Assembly (NCBI RefSeq): GCF_000003815.2
Contig: NC_049985.1
Coordinates: 18,352,432 to 18,416,431, forward strand
DNA: 64,000 nt
Reading direction: 5' to 3'
Source of the DNA: Branchiostoma floridae
Lineage: Eukaryota; Chordata; Leptocardii; Amphioxiformes; Branchiostomatidae
Shown one piece after another: positions 1-12,784 of this stretch (within the stretch, counting starts at the first letter, position 1; each line of letters opens with the position of its first letter). The notes beneath the pieces were generated by a model that worked only from the letters and a program-made list of their open reading frames with translations, had not been told where the DNA came from and did not search any database. Both the position numbers and the translations under genes were made by a program.

Positions 1-73
1 CCATCTGGGCTGCCCGGGAAAATTGCGATCCATTCTCCATTATGGGTACCAGACAGGCGATGAAGGTGTGGCA

Positions 74-161
74 GGGTCAGAGGTCAGGTTCCCAGGGTCA
101 GAGGTCAGGTTCCCAGGGTCAGAGGTCAGGTTCCCAGGGTCAGAGGTCAGGTTCCCAGGAG
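74..161. repeat. 21-bp minisatellite, four copies
   Basis: The unit GGTCAGAGGTCAGGTTCCCA plus one G is repeated four times almost perfectly. It lies at the edge of a larger decayed array. It is open in several frames only because 21 is a multiple of three. Confidence 0.95.
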
Positions 162-169
162 TTTTTACG

Positions 170-1010
170 TTGCTGACACGGGAGACTCTGAGGGCAATGA
201 ACCCTATAGACACGTTGATGGGCCATAAAACTGTTCCCGTCTCATGTATGGCCACGAAGGAGGGATCCTTCTGTGACCAGTGGACAGGAAAAAGTGTAAT
301 TTGGACTGAACCTATAAAATCAAAAGAGGAATAAGTTCGGAAATTCTAAGGACATTGAACCCAAGAGAGACAATTTAATAGGTCATAAAACTGCCCGTCT
401 CATATGTGGCCCCAAAAGAGGCACAATTCCTTGCACAAAGGACAATAATAAAGCTGGACAATTCGGCCTGTACCTGTAAAATCAATGAGAGATAACTTTG
501 GTATTTCTAAGGACATTGAGCCCTGGAGACAAGTTTATAGGTCATAAAAACTGTCCCAGTTGGACCTGAGAACTGGTGGTGACAGAGACATTTCTGAACA
601 CTGAAAAGGGAGGATAATCTGGTATGAAGCATACACATAATGAACTGAATGAGAGATTCTTTGGGCAAATTAGATAGAATAGAAATAGCAAAGATGGGGT
701 TACTAAGGACATGAGATGTGTTTATTGGTTATAAAACCCTCATGGTCGGATGTAGGAACTATCGGCCACAAAGGAGGGACACAGTTGGCTCAACGGACAC
801 TAAAAAGGAGGATGATTTGATTTGGATCCAATAAAATCCAAACAAATGCTGACAGGAGATTCTATGGACAAGTCATAAAACTGTACCCATCTGGTGTGAG
901 AACAGGAGAATGCTTTTCACAATGGACACAAAAAAGGATGGCAATTTGACAGGGACCCATAGTATGTATCAAATGAGGTATATATTTTGCAAATGAGCCC
1001 AAAAATTATG
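170..1010. repeat. Decayed tandem array, unit about 155 bp
   Basis: The motif GGTCATAAAACTG recurs at about 229, 386, 543, 729 and 876. It is preceded by a TAAGGACATTGA-like block and followed by a CCCGTCTCATG-like block, and most of each unit can be aligned by eye. Copies are heavily diverged. There is no coding signal. Confidence 0.8.
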
Positions 1011-1269
1011 ACCATTTGACATTTAAAACACTTTCAAGCCAACTGCATCAGCAGAGTACCAAACCTGTTACAGACAGTTAGGAAACAGCCGTATTTTACT
1101 GTATAATCATCCTTACTTTTACAGGATAAAACACATCGTCTGTACCAACAGTAACACAATGACCTCTACCTGCCCCAGGAAAAGCAATCTCCCTACTGTG
1201 ATTGTGGACATGACTACAACATTCAGCCTGCCAAACACAGTATGTCCTTCTATTACTCAAGGTGGAACT

Positions 1270-1750
1270 ACCACTTTCCTTTTAACCTCATGTCTCCTTA
1301 CAACTTTCATTTTTCTCTTTATCTCTGTCTCCCTACACAACATTTTTAGTTTCTTCTTGTCTCCTCACAGCACTTTCACTTCTCTCAATCTGTCTCCTTA
1401 CAAAGTTGCACTTTCCTCTAATTTGTCTCCATGAAACATGTTCCATTTCCTCTTAATCTGTCTCCTTACAAAGTTTCAATCTCTTCTTAATTTGTCTCCT
1501 TGTAACACTTTTCGTTTCGTTTCCTCTTAATTTGTCTCTTTACAAACACTTTCACTTGTCTAAATCTATCTCCTTACAAACACTTTTCTCTTAATCTAAT
1601 TCCTCACAACACTTTCACTTTCCTCTTAATCTGATTCCTTACAAAGTTTCGCATTCTACTTAATCTGTCTCCTTACAACACTCTCACTTTCCTTTTAATC
1701 TGTCTCCTTCTAACACTTATGCTTTTCATTTTACCTGTGTCTTTACAAAC
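1270..1750. repeat. Pyrimidine-rich tandem repeats of about 35-40 bp
   Basis: The segments TCTCCTTACAACACTTTCAC and TTTCCTCTTAATCTG alternate about a dozen times with drift. The plus strand is strongly C/T-rich. No gene is seen. Confidence 0.85.
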
Positions 1751-3224
1751 GTCTTGACGAGTATTTATAAAATCCTGACCAAGGCTTTTGTTTGCTGATG
1801 TCTGTTTTTCAAAATCTATGGCACGTCCTTTCAACGTTACATTTGCCAAATAAAATGAGGCTGGTTCATCATTCAAGACATAACAGCCCCTTCCCTTCAA
1901 TCTATACCCTCTAAAATTTCATTTTTTTCCCTGCATGATTACAATGATCTTCATTTTGACCTAAATTCAACAGCTAGATATAAGATCAATGCTTAAACAT
2001 CAACTTCTAACCCCCATTTTCCACTTTAGTCTCCGCGGACGCCTTGAGTCACCCCATAACTGAGCCCTTTGTGCACTGCTGTCTGTTTGGTTGGATTTAT
2101 GTCCTGCTATTAAATTACTCCAGGACCTGACATTTGACACCCTGCGTGACCTGACTGCAACAGGGTTTTACACCATAGCCATTTAAACTTGGCAAAAACC
2201 TTTGAACAAGAAATCAAAGATCTAAGAATTTTACCTCTGAGAAAGATCAGGTGAATTTCTTGTTTTCTTCATTATTGTGAATTATCATCTCATTAATTCT
2301 AATGAATTTTCCTGCCTTCCTGTGAGACTTTGAACCCATGCCAAGCATGCAGCAACAACTTTGGACCCGGGCCATACCAGCCTTCCCATCCTGCAGGTAT
2401 CCAGTTACACCATTTTCCGCCTGACAACAAACTTACAAACACACTAAGACAAACAAACATACTAGTATCAAAAACCAGACCTTTTCATGAAGGTAAAGCT
2501 TTCATGGATCATACTTTCATTCCCCCTTTTCAATAAGTATGACATAATACTGCAAATCTAAGCGTGTCAATTTCCCTTTAAAATGATACCCTATGTGTAA
2601 TGACCATAGATTTGAGGGAAGAGCCCCAGGATCTATTACGCTGGTGAGACATTGTGCTGAGATTATTTGTAATCTCCAAGCAGATCCTAGAATGCCATAA
2701 GATGGTAACAAACTGGCCAAGGAGTGTAGTCAACCAAGAGGTGTACATTTGCCATGTAGAATCTGCCCCCAGTCGGCTAGAACAAAGGCTATTAACATCC
2801 AATTGTTTCCCAATCAAACTGTGATTGTAGTGTAGGTGCTAATTGTCCTCCATCCTGTTTGGTGCTAACTTCCAACTGGGACATGTGCTGGTCACAGACT
2901 TTGTCCCAGTGTAACATTAGAACATGGCAACAGGGAGGGGCAGCAACATTATTGTTGTATAGAAACACTGCTCCCTGTTTCAGTGCCCGGCAGATCCCTG
3001 GTAGCGAAACACACTCCTAAGCCGGCTTCACTCCTTCACTCCAGCTTTTGATACGATCTTATGCTTGGAGATTATTTATATGTACAATTAGGCTGTACTG
3101 TTGGTGCTGTTTGTGGTGCTGAAATAGATGCTGTTGTTACACACCTTCAGTAAGAAAACTTTTAACTTAGGAATCAGCGATTCAAAGCTTCACAGTTTGG
3201 AAGAGAGAGAAAGTAGGGTTCGAA
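1751..3224. other. Intron sequence without recognised feature
   Basis: The sequence has unremarkable composition with only short open stretches. I see no exon-like segment for the missing PTB2 domain and no clear repeat. Confidence 0.6.
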
Positions 3225-3560
3225 ATACTTTTTTCTGCATACCTGCACTGGTGTAGAGGTTACATTGAAAATTACCTGCACCAGACAAATTTTACCTGCA
3301 TCACGCTGAATTCAGGAAGTATGGATCGTACTAAAATTGTTAAGAAACCTTTTCTCTTTTTTCCTTTAAACTTTATAGGTGGTAACAGTAATGCAGCTGA
3401 TGACAATCCATATACACCTACATCATAGGAAATTTATGTATAAAACCAAGTACATGGACCGGTGCAGGTTAGGTGCAGGTAGACTCCAGAAATACCTGCA
3501 CAGCTCCAATTTTACCTGCACTAACCTGCATATGCAGGTGGTATTTCAAACCCTGGGAAG
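3225..3560. repeat. Dispersed element rich in ACCTGCA/TGCAGGT
   Basis: It contains TTTTACCTGCACTAACCTGC followed by ATATGCAGGTG, and several further ACCTGCA and GTGCAGGT blocks in both orientations. A relative lies at 32685-32825. The palindromic blocks suggest a small non-autonomous element. Ends could not be fixed. Confidence 0.6.
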
Positions 3561-4129
3561 GTTTTAGGCCTGGAATGTTTAACAATTTTCTCAATCATTG
3601 AACATAGTGTAAAAACTTCATAATATTATTCAACAATTGGGGTTTATTTTCTGTTGTACCATTTCAAGGATTTGTAGCAAAAAAATCTGCATGTTGCGAT
3701 GTGTGACAATGCGGTGCTACAATGATGCTCCTAAGGTGAAATGATGCAGATATGCATGTATCAAACGCACAACAATGGCAACAACTGTAACAAAGAAAAC
3801 AAACCTTTCTCACTGCTTGCTTCTAGTACAGCTGAAAGAAATAAAAAAGAAAAGAAATGTTGGTGGAGTGATGCGCACAAGAAAAACGTGGGACTATCCA
3901 ACCAGTGACAATGGGTGTTTCACTACTAGTGCATATCATAAAAGACAGTACAAATATGCTTATCAATATATCAAGATAATACAAAAATGCTCAAAGTGCT
4001 CAGTACAGAAATGCTTATTAATAATGAGATAATGTCTATAAAGTTATGTTTATACAATTTCTGAAAAAATGATGGTAAAGGATAAAGTCAAAAGATGAGC
4101 CAAATTTGTGCATGATACAGTCAGAATCA

Positions 4130-4320
4130 ACAGCAGCATGTGAACATCAGGAAACAAGGGTGTGCCTGGAGATCTTGTGTATCTGTAACCCCCATAAACA
4201 ACATCAGCAAACAAGGGTGTGCATGGGGATCTCTTGTACCTGTAACCCCCATAAACAACATCAGGAAACAAGGGTGTGCATGGGGATCTCTTGTATCTGT
4301 AACCCACACCCAGCAAACAA
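4130..4320. repeat. 57-bp tandem repeat, three copies
   Basis: ACAAGGGTGTGCATGGGGAT recurs at 4154, 4211 and 4268, followed by CTGTAACCCCCATAAACAAC. Since 57 is a multiple of three, several frames stay open on both strands, which does not indicate coding. Confidence 0.93.
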
Positions 4321-5479
4321 AACCATCTTAGAGTTAACATTGTCTTCACCTCATTCATTATCAATTCAGAATTTTGGATTAAAACCCGGTATTACAATCA
4401 AAATTAATTTACTCACTGATGAAAGACAGTGGATGCTGTCTGAAATGTCTGATTGTTTCTAAATCCTATCAAGTTTCTTAACTGTCACCTGACGTGTGTG
4501 TACTGACGTACAGACTTTCTCTCCAAAGTTCGGACTCTGTTTTCTTGTTGATTTTCCAGCCCAGTGTCATTTCTTGACCCCAGGAATCCAACAAACTAAC
4601 TTGGTGTGCCTGAGAAGTGCTGACAACTGCTACACAGGTACCAGAAAGTCAATACTAATGTTGGGTCTCCCCTGCCGTCACCCATTGATTATACAGCACA
4701 GTTTGTAAGTCTGCAGTCGGGATCGGGTCTGGGTCTGTGCCAGCCAAGAAGGTGATGAGTCATCTTAGGCCACACAAATTCAATCTGTCGGTTCATGGAT
4801 CTTAGAGAAAAATGTTGAACTAGATAGGCAACATTTTGCCAAATTGCAGATTTTTTTCCTATAGCCTTGTGTCATGCTACTCGTACTCAGTATCATACCA
4901 CTAGGCTCGCCCAAAAGTAGTGGGTGTGAGTGAAAAAAGGATCAGGGCTATGAATGGGGTTATCTGAGTTGCCTGACGTGATAGCCAGTCCAAGTAGACA
5001 GCCTAGCCTTTTCTGCAAACCTTTCCTGCTAAGAGGAAGAAAAAAAAAGAACACACCAGAAAAAACAATATGTTTTCTCCTTACCACAAAAACAGAGAAA
5101 CTGGGAAAACACAGTTTCAGGACACATCAGATTCAGAAACGAGTTTTCCTCCCAGCCCTCTGTTCTCATACTGGCTTCTTGTTTGACAAAAGATCAAAGA
5201 CCCAGGGAACATCTCCTGAGACCCCATGCTGTCAGGAACTGATTGCAGGTTTATCTGGTATGTAGGTACACCCAATAACTACTGATCCCCGCACCGCTGG
5301 CTTAACAATCATGGATTTTAGATACTACATCAGACCTCATTTTTATGTCGTCGTGCAGCAAAAAGTCAGGATTTCTTCTCATCGATTATAAGACAGAATC
5401 TTTTGACTACTCCACCTCAAGGGAGTGAAGAGTTGCTTTTGTCTTGTCTGTCTGTCTGCTGTGAGTCTCTCTTTCACTC

Positions 5480-5720
5480 TGTATGCATGTGTGAGTGTGT
5501 GTGTAAGTGTATGCATGTGTGCACGTGTGTGTGTGTGTGAGTGTATGCATGTGTGCACGTGTGTGTGTGTGAGTGTATATGCATGTGTGCACGCGTGAGT
5601 GTGTGTGTGTGCATGCATGTGGGCACGTGTGAGTGCGTGTGTGTGTATGCATGTGTGCGTGTATGTGTGTGTGCCTCTGTGGGTGTGCATGTGTGCATGT
5701 GTAGGTATGCAGTTTGCAGC
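5480..5720. repeat. GT/GC microsatellite tract
   Basis: Imperfect (GT)n with recurrent ATGCATGTGTGCACGTGTG blocks of about 40 bp. Alternating purine-pyrimidine sequence of this length can adopt Z-DNA. It has long open frames of Thr/His or Cys/Val type, which are artefacts. Confidence 0.95.
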
Positions 5721-6414
5721 ATGTATTTGTCTATTCTGCATATACTGTATATGTGCATGTTTATGTCTGTGTATGAGTTTACTGTTCCCAATAAACACGA
5801 TGCATCATTGCCATTATATCCTAAGGGCTGATATTTTCATTCTGTGAGTCAGGAAGGGTGGCAAAGTATTGGGTAAGGTGGTGAAGTCTGCCATCTCTGA
5901 CTGCCGTTTTTGATGCAACCCTAGGAAGGTACAAGTGTATATGTGTGCGTGTGTGCCCGTGAGTGTGTGTGGAGGGTTCAAGTTTGACCCCACTGTTCTC
6001 TGGTTCCTACATCAAAGCAGTACCACGCTAGTCCTGCATGTTTGATGTGTAGCAGTGGACACAGAAGTCAATACTCTTCAATACTGATGTCTGCCGGCTT
6101 TTCTTCTGTCACAAGATCCATACCAACTCTCTCAAGTCTCAACAAGATCTATACGAACAATGGGTCCATGAGATAACTTCTGACTACATGTATGTGGATT
6201 CAACTGGGTATTGTTAGATGAGGCCAAGCAAATTAAATCTGTTGGCTCTCCCATATTTTTAAGGAAAAATGACTTTAAATATGAACACAGAGTCTGCAGG
6301 GGGAGTCTGTACACTTTGATACACAGATCTACAGGGAGTAGACATTGGTTGCCTGATTTAATTTTTCTTCACAGTACTTCATTTTTATCTCATCTTCTTA
6401 TATAAGAAATTTGA

Positions 6415-6545
6415 GGAGAAAGTCTGCACACAAAGTTTGAGGGAAAAGTCTGTATTCAGGTACACAAAGTTTGAGGGAGTGGTTACAGTCAGACTCAAGT
6501 TTTCCTCCAAGCTCTCAGTATCCACCATGGCACCTTGCTGGAGTT
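6415..6545. repeat. Dispersed lancelet-type repeat fragment
   Basis: It contains AGTTTGAGGGAAAAGTCTGT, then GGTACACAAAGTTTGAGGGA and TTTTCCTCCAAGCTCTCAGT. Fragments of the same family are seen at about 5098-5190, 21178-21240, 42566-42630, 45810-45875, 52905-53000, 53970-54065, 61110-61260, 62335-62400 and 62815-62935. Full-length borders are not visible. Confidence 0.7.
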
Positions 6546-7385
6546 TCTACGATAACACGTCCAAGAACCGATGAAATGACTTGACCTGGCCCGAGAATCG
6601 GGAGCAGATGTTGGAAAGCAATCCTGATCTGCTGTAAGAGCGCACCATCAGTTTTACGAGTATTGAGCTCCGTGTTTCTTCATTTGGCTTTAGGACAGGG
6701 AACAAAGACTGAAGACTCTGTGTCGGATATATACTTGTGAGCGGATGAATGATTCCTACAATAGATTGGCCTAACCGATATCAATGGCAGTACATCGGTA
6801 CCAAACTACGATGAATCAGATTCATTTCTAAACCTTTTTCTACAAGTTCGCATTTGTTTTTCCAGAGTAGCAATCTTTAACTTGAAACCACTAGCTTGAG
6901 ACACACACACAGGGACACATTGTGTACATATCATACAAGTACTGTATGTGCAGGTTTTCACCATGTGTACTGCTGTACAAGGTGAGAAAATAAGATATAG
7001 CTGGTGTGCGTACAGGTGTAAGGCTACCTTAGGTGTGCCTATGCCCGCTTACGTCCTGGCGATTACGCGGGCTTTGGACAATTTTTAGCAGCTCGTCAGA
7101 CGTTCGCGGGGCACTTCGAGCTGCGCCAGGCCTGGGCGACAATTTTTGAACTTTTTAGGAGATTTGTGGATTGGTCTATTGCAAAATTCCTGTTAATAAC
7201 ATGCTACCATTTCATGGGGATATATAATCATTAGCGCTTCATAGACGTCACCTGAGCCTGTCCAATTTGTGAAGAGGTAGATTTACAGCGAAAAATACAG
7301 CTGATGCTGAAATTTGGTAAGCTCTGACAAATCTACAAATTCAGCCCGCGTTTGCATGAATTGTACAGCCGGCTCAATGTCTCAC

Positions 7386-7473
7386 CTGGTTCCTTTGGTG
7401 TGTCTATCCTCTCGGCCTGCTGCCTCTGTTGTGCCATGGCAACCTCCTTCATTCTTCTCTTCTCTGTCATCAC
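7386..7473 (-). CDS. APBB: APBB exon: end of PTB1 helix and inter-PTB linker
   Basis: This 88-base exon encodes 29 residues plus one base: VMTEKRRMKEVAMAQQRQ, then QAERIDTPKEP. After HEICTR of the previous exon it aligns with the conserved Fe65 stretch of the type HEICSKIMTERKNARA. The acceptor is ACCTGCAG equivalent (CTGCAG|GTGATG), phase 0, and the donor is ACCAG|GTGAGAC, phase 1. It lies 36.7 kb from the previous exon, so the link is by phase and family order. The following exons, which should open PTB2, were not found in 1-7385. A short (CAAA)n run flanks the acceptor side at about 7480-7530. Confidence 0.85.
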
Positions 7474-7478
7474 CTGCA

Positions 7479-9330
7479 GACACAACAAACAAACAAACAA
7501 ACATCAATAAACAAACAAATAAACATGTCAACAAAGTTTTTTCAATAAGCTTTACTTGTTAATGTAATCATGGCCTTCTACCACTGCTTGTTGGTCACCA
7601 CAGTTCACTTTTACTGAAAGACAAAAAAGAGTTTTAAATCTTTCATTGTTAGATTTAGTATGATAATCCTACAAAATGTATTGTATGATTGTTCCTATCA
7701 TAGACCATAGACAGAACAGCTGAAATGTCAAGCTTATTTTGGATTCAAATCAACTCCAAGTCAAGTCTAGTCCAGAAGGCACTGTTCTAAGTTAAAATAA
7801 GTTGGGCAGCCTTGACTGACTGTCTCTCACAGTAAAACCTACAGATAAAAAATTCTGACAGCTATAATATATTGGCACCTGAAAACAGAGTGTTACAGAG
7901 AGAACAGAGCAGGTGGTATAGATCGGAGATAAGTAAACTCCTTTTGTCTAGCTCAGCTGCAGCTGGTGTGCCTTTAGTTTGATCGATGTTCCAATTACAA
8001 GTTTTCTGATATCTGTTTTCCACCGGGCGGCCACAAGTCAAGCGTGGGGATGTTATACCATGTCATTAATATGAAAGCATATGTAGGGAATAGGAAAGAA
8101 TGGGACCATAATGATACAGCTCTGTTTCATTATTTTCTCCCTCTGGTAATGCATTCACATATACTGAACTGTGTGGGACTCCAGTTAAGGTGAACTAAGG
8201 TAAGGGTGAGGAAAGTCCTGAAGCCTTTTTGAAGCCTAGGGGGAAGTGTGTTGATCCACAGTGTCTAGGGTACGGTATTGGGAAGTGGAGCCCATCCCTC
8301 AATGCATACAAGTTAGAGCTTTTTAACCACCCCTTGAGAGTGCTTTCTATCCATGCACAAAGCTTCTACTTTTCATAAGCAGAGGGATTAAAAGAAAGTC
8401 AAGTGATGCAACGTAGGAAACAACTTAGTACACGTTCCAGAAACTCTGCAAGTTTCAAAAAGTTCCAGATGAATTCCCTGCACGTCTCATCCTGACAGTC
8501 AACTGTGAGGAAGGAATTCTTTTGCATCACGTTACCGTAGTTACCGTATCTCTCCATTCCAGATGGGGGCTTGCAGCATCCAGATTCAAGAGGACTGATA
8601 ACGAACAATGGACTGTTATCTCCTGCAAATGGACCTGGAATTCCTACCTCCTTTCAAGCCTGCCTGATTCAAAAAGTCTCAATTATAAGGTTCATGCACA
8701 CGACGTTGAATCCAACGTCACATTTTCTTTGCATGATGTGTTTGAACCTTTGGGTGAACTGTCATCTCATATTTTCACCTTGTGAAAAGTGTAGGCAATA
8801 ATGCAGCGGTACCCGTGAGAATGGCCAGCTTGATCGAGAGAGAGTTTATATGCAGCATCTTATGCAAACCTGTCACACACTCAAAGATTTTCAATATTTC
8901 ATTTTCGTGGATCTTATCTTTATTATGAAAGCACTGTACGGGATTCTGTCAGAATCTCGACAAAGTTTTTGAGGAAGATTGCAAGAACTCAAATTTGATA
9001 GTGGCACACAGTCATATTTTGTTGATTTTTCATCTTACGATCGTTTGTGATACTGTGACATGCTTGATAAAGACCTCAACGTAGTGTAATTATTGGAAGG
9101 ATCCCAACTTTTTTCAATAATTATGGAAGGTTATGTTAACATGTTCGAGGTGTGGCACTCCTAACATATTTGGCTTCCAGCTTTACAGTGCATGTCCCAT
9201 CTGAGTGGAAGTTCCTAACCGAAACTAGGTACTCTTTTTCACACGGGTCCTTCACTACCTTACTCCTGTCGATGTGAGTTACAGACTGCTGTACAAAAGA
9301 TGTCTGCAGTTTCTTAGTCAACAACCCTGA
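7479..9330. other. Start of the 36.7 kb intron, mostly without features
   Basis: A short (CAAA)n run lies at 7480-7530 next to the acceptor of the last placed exon. The rest shows no recognised gene or well-defined repeat. Confidence 0.55.
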
Positions 9331-9356
9331 CTATAAGACCTCCACACCACCTTACT

Positions 9357-9513
9357 CCCATCCATGTGAGTTACAGACCCATGTAAGGGAGACGTGAGTT
9401 ACAGAGCCATGTAAGGGAGATGTGAGTTACAGAGCCATGTAAGGGAGATGTGAGTTACAGACCCATGTAAGGGAGATGTGAGTTACAGACCCATGTAAGG
9501 GAGATGTGAGTAG
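9357..9513. repeat. 28-bp tandem repeat, five to six copies
   Basis: GGGAGATGTGAGTTACAG followed by A(C/G)CCATGTAA recurs with only ACC/AGC exchange. Immediately downstream, ACTCTGGAGTCATA-type blocks are doubled at about 9656-9725. Confidence 0.93.
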
Positions 9514-9739
9514 TTTGTATTCCTCACTGCTGCAGCAGACAGAGTGAGTTATACGCAGGCGAGGTATGAAATGGCCGGGGCAGCTCGGATCTGCCCATCT
9601 GTGCCGGTACTAGTGGTAGTATCTCACCTGGTATAACTCATTACATGGACTCACTGGAATATATACACTCCCTCCACTCTGGAGTCATAACCAGAATACA
9701 CTCCCTACACTCTGGAGTCATGACAGAAAGATAACAGAC

Positions 9740-9815
9740 GTTATCTGAAACGTCTGACCATTTCCAAAGTCATATCCAGTTGCGTGTCATAATTGCTATT
9801 TGGCATATCTTATCA
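9740..9815. repeat. Fragment of a dispersed repeat (CATATCCAGTTGC family)
   Basis: CGTCTGACCATTTCCAAAGT, then CATATCCAGTTGCGTG and GCTATTTGGC. Relatives are at 46975-47110, with CACTACCTTTCG and ATATCCAGTTGCTTGACTAA, and at 63140-63260, with CTACCTTTCGTAAATGATTG and GTCTGACCGTTTC. Confidence 0.65.
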
Positions 9816-9949
9816 CCTGGATGTTATTAGACACATCTCAAGCTTTCAGAGCAATTTTGCATGAAAAATGCCCTTTTGGGTTAACAGGAGACTTAGTTTC
9901 ACATTTTTATGTTGTAGATTTTATTAACATCCACATTCTATTTTCTTGG

Positions 9950-12480
9950 TCTTGATTGCGAGGACCATAAGCCTTGGGGTTTCCTTAACACTAACAAAAG
10001 AGCTGTTATACGACCCAATAATACCAGGGCCGTAAAATACAGGAGAATACCTTAAGCTTACCAACCATGTCAAAGGAAGCACAAGGGCTACTTTTGTAAA
10101 GTTTTATAGTCACAGCTGAAACCCTGTGGCTTTCCTGATACCCATAATACAGCTAAAGTCATAAAATGCATTATAACAAAAGGCTTAAAGCTTTCAAAGG
10201 GAGCAGTGAAGATCTGTTTTGCTAGCCGGGTTTCATTGTCACAGCCAAAACCTTCAGTTTTCTTGTTATCTTGTATGACTAATAAAATGGAGTCATAAAG
10301 TACAAGAGAACAGGTTTGAAGCTTCCAAACCAACACCATGATCAGACCAGATGCATTCCTGCAGCTTTACTGCTCATTTCTATTCACGCTAACCCAAAAA
10401 TACGACTTGAGGCCTCCTGCGGCTGACTTAAACAGTTGTACAAGTTATACATGTCGTAAAACCAACCTCGTTAAATACTCGTAAAAAACCTGAAGCATTT
10501 AAATCAAATAGAATGACATGTAAGGTACAACAGAGCTTTGGCTAAGGCATGAGATTCACACAAAAGTTTTTTATGGGTAACGTCTATAAATATTTTATGC
10601 CTTAAGGTAGGATTTCAGGGTGGCTGAGGAGTTTTGGGGGGTGTTTTTGGTCTTCTAAAATTACCATCTTAGATAATGTATGGACCTTGATTTTTTCTAA
10701 GGTAGTACCCTAACGCATAAAGATAATTTATGCAAATTGGTATGATGTCACAATGACGTCATCAACTACTTTTAGGCCACGCCCATTTTTAGCAAAAAAA
10801 GCCTAAAAAGCCTAAATTTTGACTTGTATTTTGTCTGTTATTATTGAAACTTTTCAGAAATGTGCACAATAGTGATTTGAATAGATCTGCGCGTGGATTT
10901 TATCATACCTTGTCATGCTGATTTTTTATTAATTTTTTTCCTGAAATTTTAATTACCCCTTATGCTAACAGCATTTGGGAGCACTAAATAGCATTGTTTT
11001 GCGTCGGGAGCGCACGAAGTTTTTCCTTACAGGGTAAATTTCATAATAAAACTAATTTTACACATTTTCGATGAACAGTTTTTCAAAAATTAGGCCGTAA
11101 AAATCAAGTTGTTGTGGTAGTAGTGACGTAATCCACTTTTAAAGGTTGTAAAAAGACCAAAGTGATGTTTTTGAGGTCAAATTTGAATTCAGCATGTGCC
11201 AAAACCCCTGTATACTAATTTTTTTTCTTGTATCTTCAAGGATAGGGAAAATATGGTAATTTTGCATATTCAATTAGTGGACTCTGATTTTATTACCCCT
11301 GGAACTCAATTATTCAGGATTATTCATCATTTCTGAACTAGATGTATAAATTTCAGGACAATAATTCAAATCAACATATTATAAAACCCCTGTACACCAA
11401 TTTTTTTCCTTGTATCTTGTATGAGTACAGAGATATTATAATCTTGCATATTTAATTAGCTGATCAAGAGAAATTATGCATAATTTTCAGGCCTTCAATG
11501 GCCATAACTCTCTAACGGTATGTCCGATTTTGTTGAAATAAAAACCATTCTATTTGTTTTACTAAGACCTATCCAATGATATCAAGTTTTAAAAGTTATG
11601 ATGAGTTTGAAATTTTTGCGTAATTTTAGACAGCTACTTTGACCTTGAATTTTGACAGACAAAAAGGAACATTTGATGGGAAAGTATGTTAGATTATGAA
11701 AATAGAATTACATAGAAAATAACATTGATAGTTATTTTTTGGAAAATATCATTTTGAAATTTTGCTCAGCCACCCTGAGATACTACCTTAACAAAACTTA
11801 TCACAAAGTACAAGAAAAGGCCAGAAGCTTAAACTGTAATGTCAGGCAGCATACAAGTCTTGAGAACTTCTAGCTGACTTTTTATTAAGCCTGCAAGACA
11901 AGAACTTGGTGCATACAATAAAGTTGAATGAATAGCTTTTATATGTAATCAAAAAAGCTATGACATAAAATACAGGGAAAGCCTTCAAATTGTTAAAATA
12001 ATAAATATTTTAAAGATTTCAAATTGGTTAAGGTGTCTCAAGTCTTCAAGCTGTTTAGTCAATATTTTGAAGGTTTAATATTTGGTAAAGGTTAGAGTGT
12101 CTCCAATTTTGTTGTACGAAACAATAAAAATTAAGTATGACAGCTGAGGGCCTGACGCTTCAATTAAATTGTCAAGAAAGATTCAAGTCATAAAGGTATA
12201 AAATGATAGCAAATAATACCTTGAAGACGCCTTGTTGTTCAAGTCATTTAAAGACTCATACTCTTCCGGTCATGCATTTACAAGGCAAATGTGGCAGATA
12301 AATATGATGTAAAGCTTCTGAAAAATTTCAAGGAACTTTCAGCTGCCTTTTTCTTCAGTTTCATTGTTCTGTATTCTTGGCCAGACCCTTAAGATGAGAG
12401 TAAGACCTTCCTTCTCCTGTCATGTGACTTAATACAAGCAAAGGTCAGGTGATGTATAAGAAAAGGCCGGGAGCTGAGAT
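9950..12480. repeat. Decayed tandem array split by a TIR element
   Basis: Units of about 100-150 bp contain a CATAAA(A/G)T(A/G)CA motif followed by a CAAGCTT/GAAGCTT-like block (about 10030, 10155, 10295, 11805, 11965 and later). The array is interrupted at 10602-11791 by an element with terminal inverted repeats, and similar units resume on its far side. That supports a real insertion. Confidence 0.65.
10602..11791. mobile_element. TIR element of 1.18 kb flanked by TTAA
   Basis: The left end is TTAA then GGTAGGATTTCAGGGTGGCT. The right end, read inward, is TTAA then GGTAGTATCTCAGGGTGGCT. The inverted repeats match at about 22 of 24 positions. TTAA on both sides is the target duplication used by piggyBac-type transposases, but the tips are GG and not the usual CC, so the superfamily is unsettled. 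The interior is AT-rich, has no ORF of note, and holds a diverged internal duplication (about 11200-11300 and 11384-11465, with AAAACCCCTGTA and TTTTTTTCTTGTATCTT). It is a non-autonomous copy. Confidence 0.82.
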
Positions 12481-12784
12481 ATCAAGGTCACCTTGGAAAT
12501 TGTGCGTTCAGCACTGTCTGTCAGTGAATAACATTTGCATCGTCTCTGCTATGGAAAACATGTCAACTTCTCTCACAACACCAGGTTTTAATACGATTTT
12601 GCAAATCTTATCATTCCATTATAGTCCTTTTTTTGAAGCATGGAATATGCTTGTATAGTGGCAATTACGCTCTAATCAAATAACAGTAATCTAATACACA
12701 AGGGCAATTTAGAGCACTGGGTGCTCATTTGTCTCAGTCTGCACACAGGTATCTCAGCATAGAGACAGACATGTGGTGTTCAGG

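Noticed and set aside
5379-5831. ORFs rich in Thr/His or Cys/Val on both strands
   Set aside because: They are translations of the GT/GC microsatellite tract.
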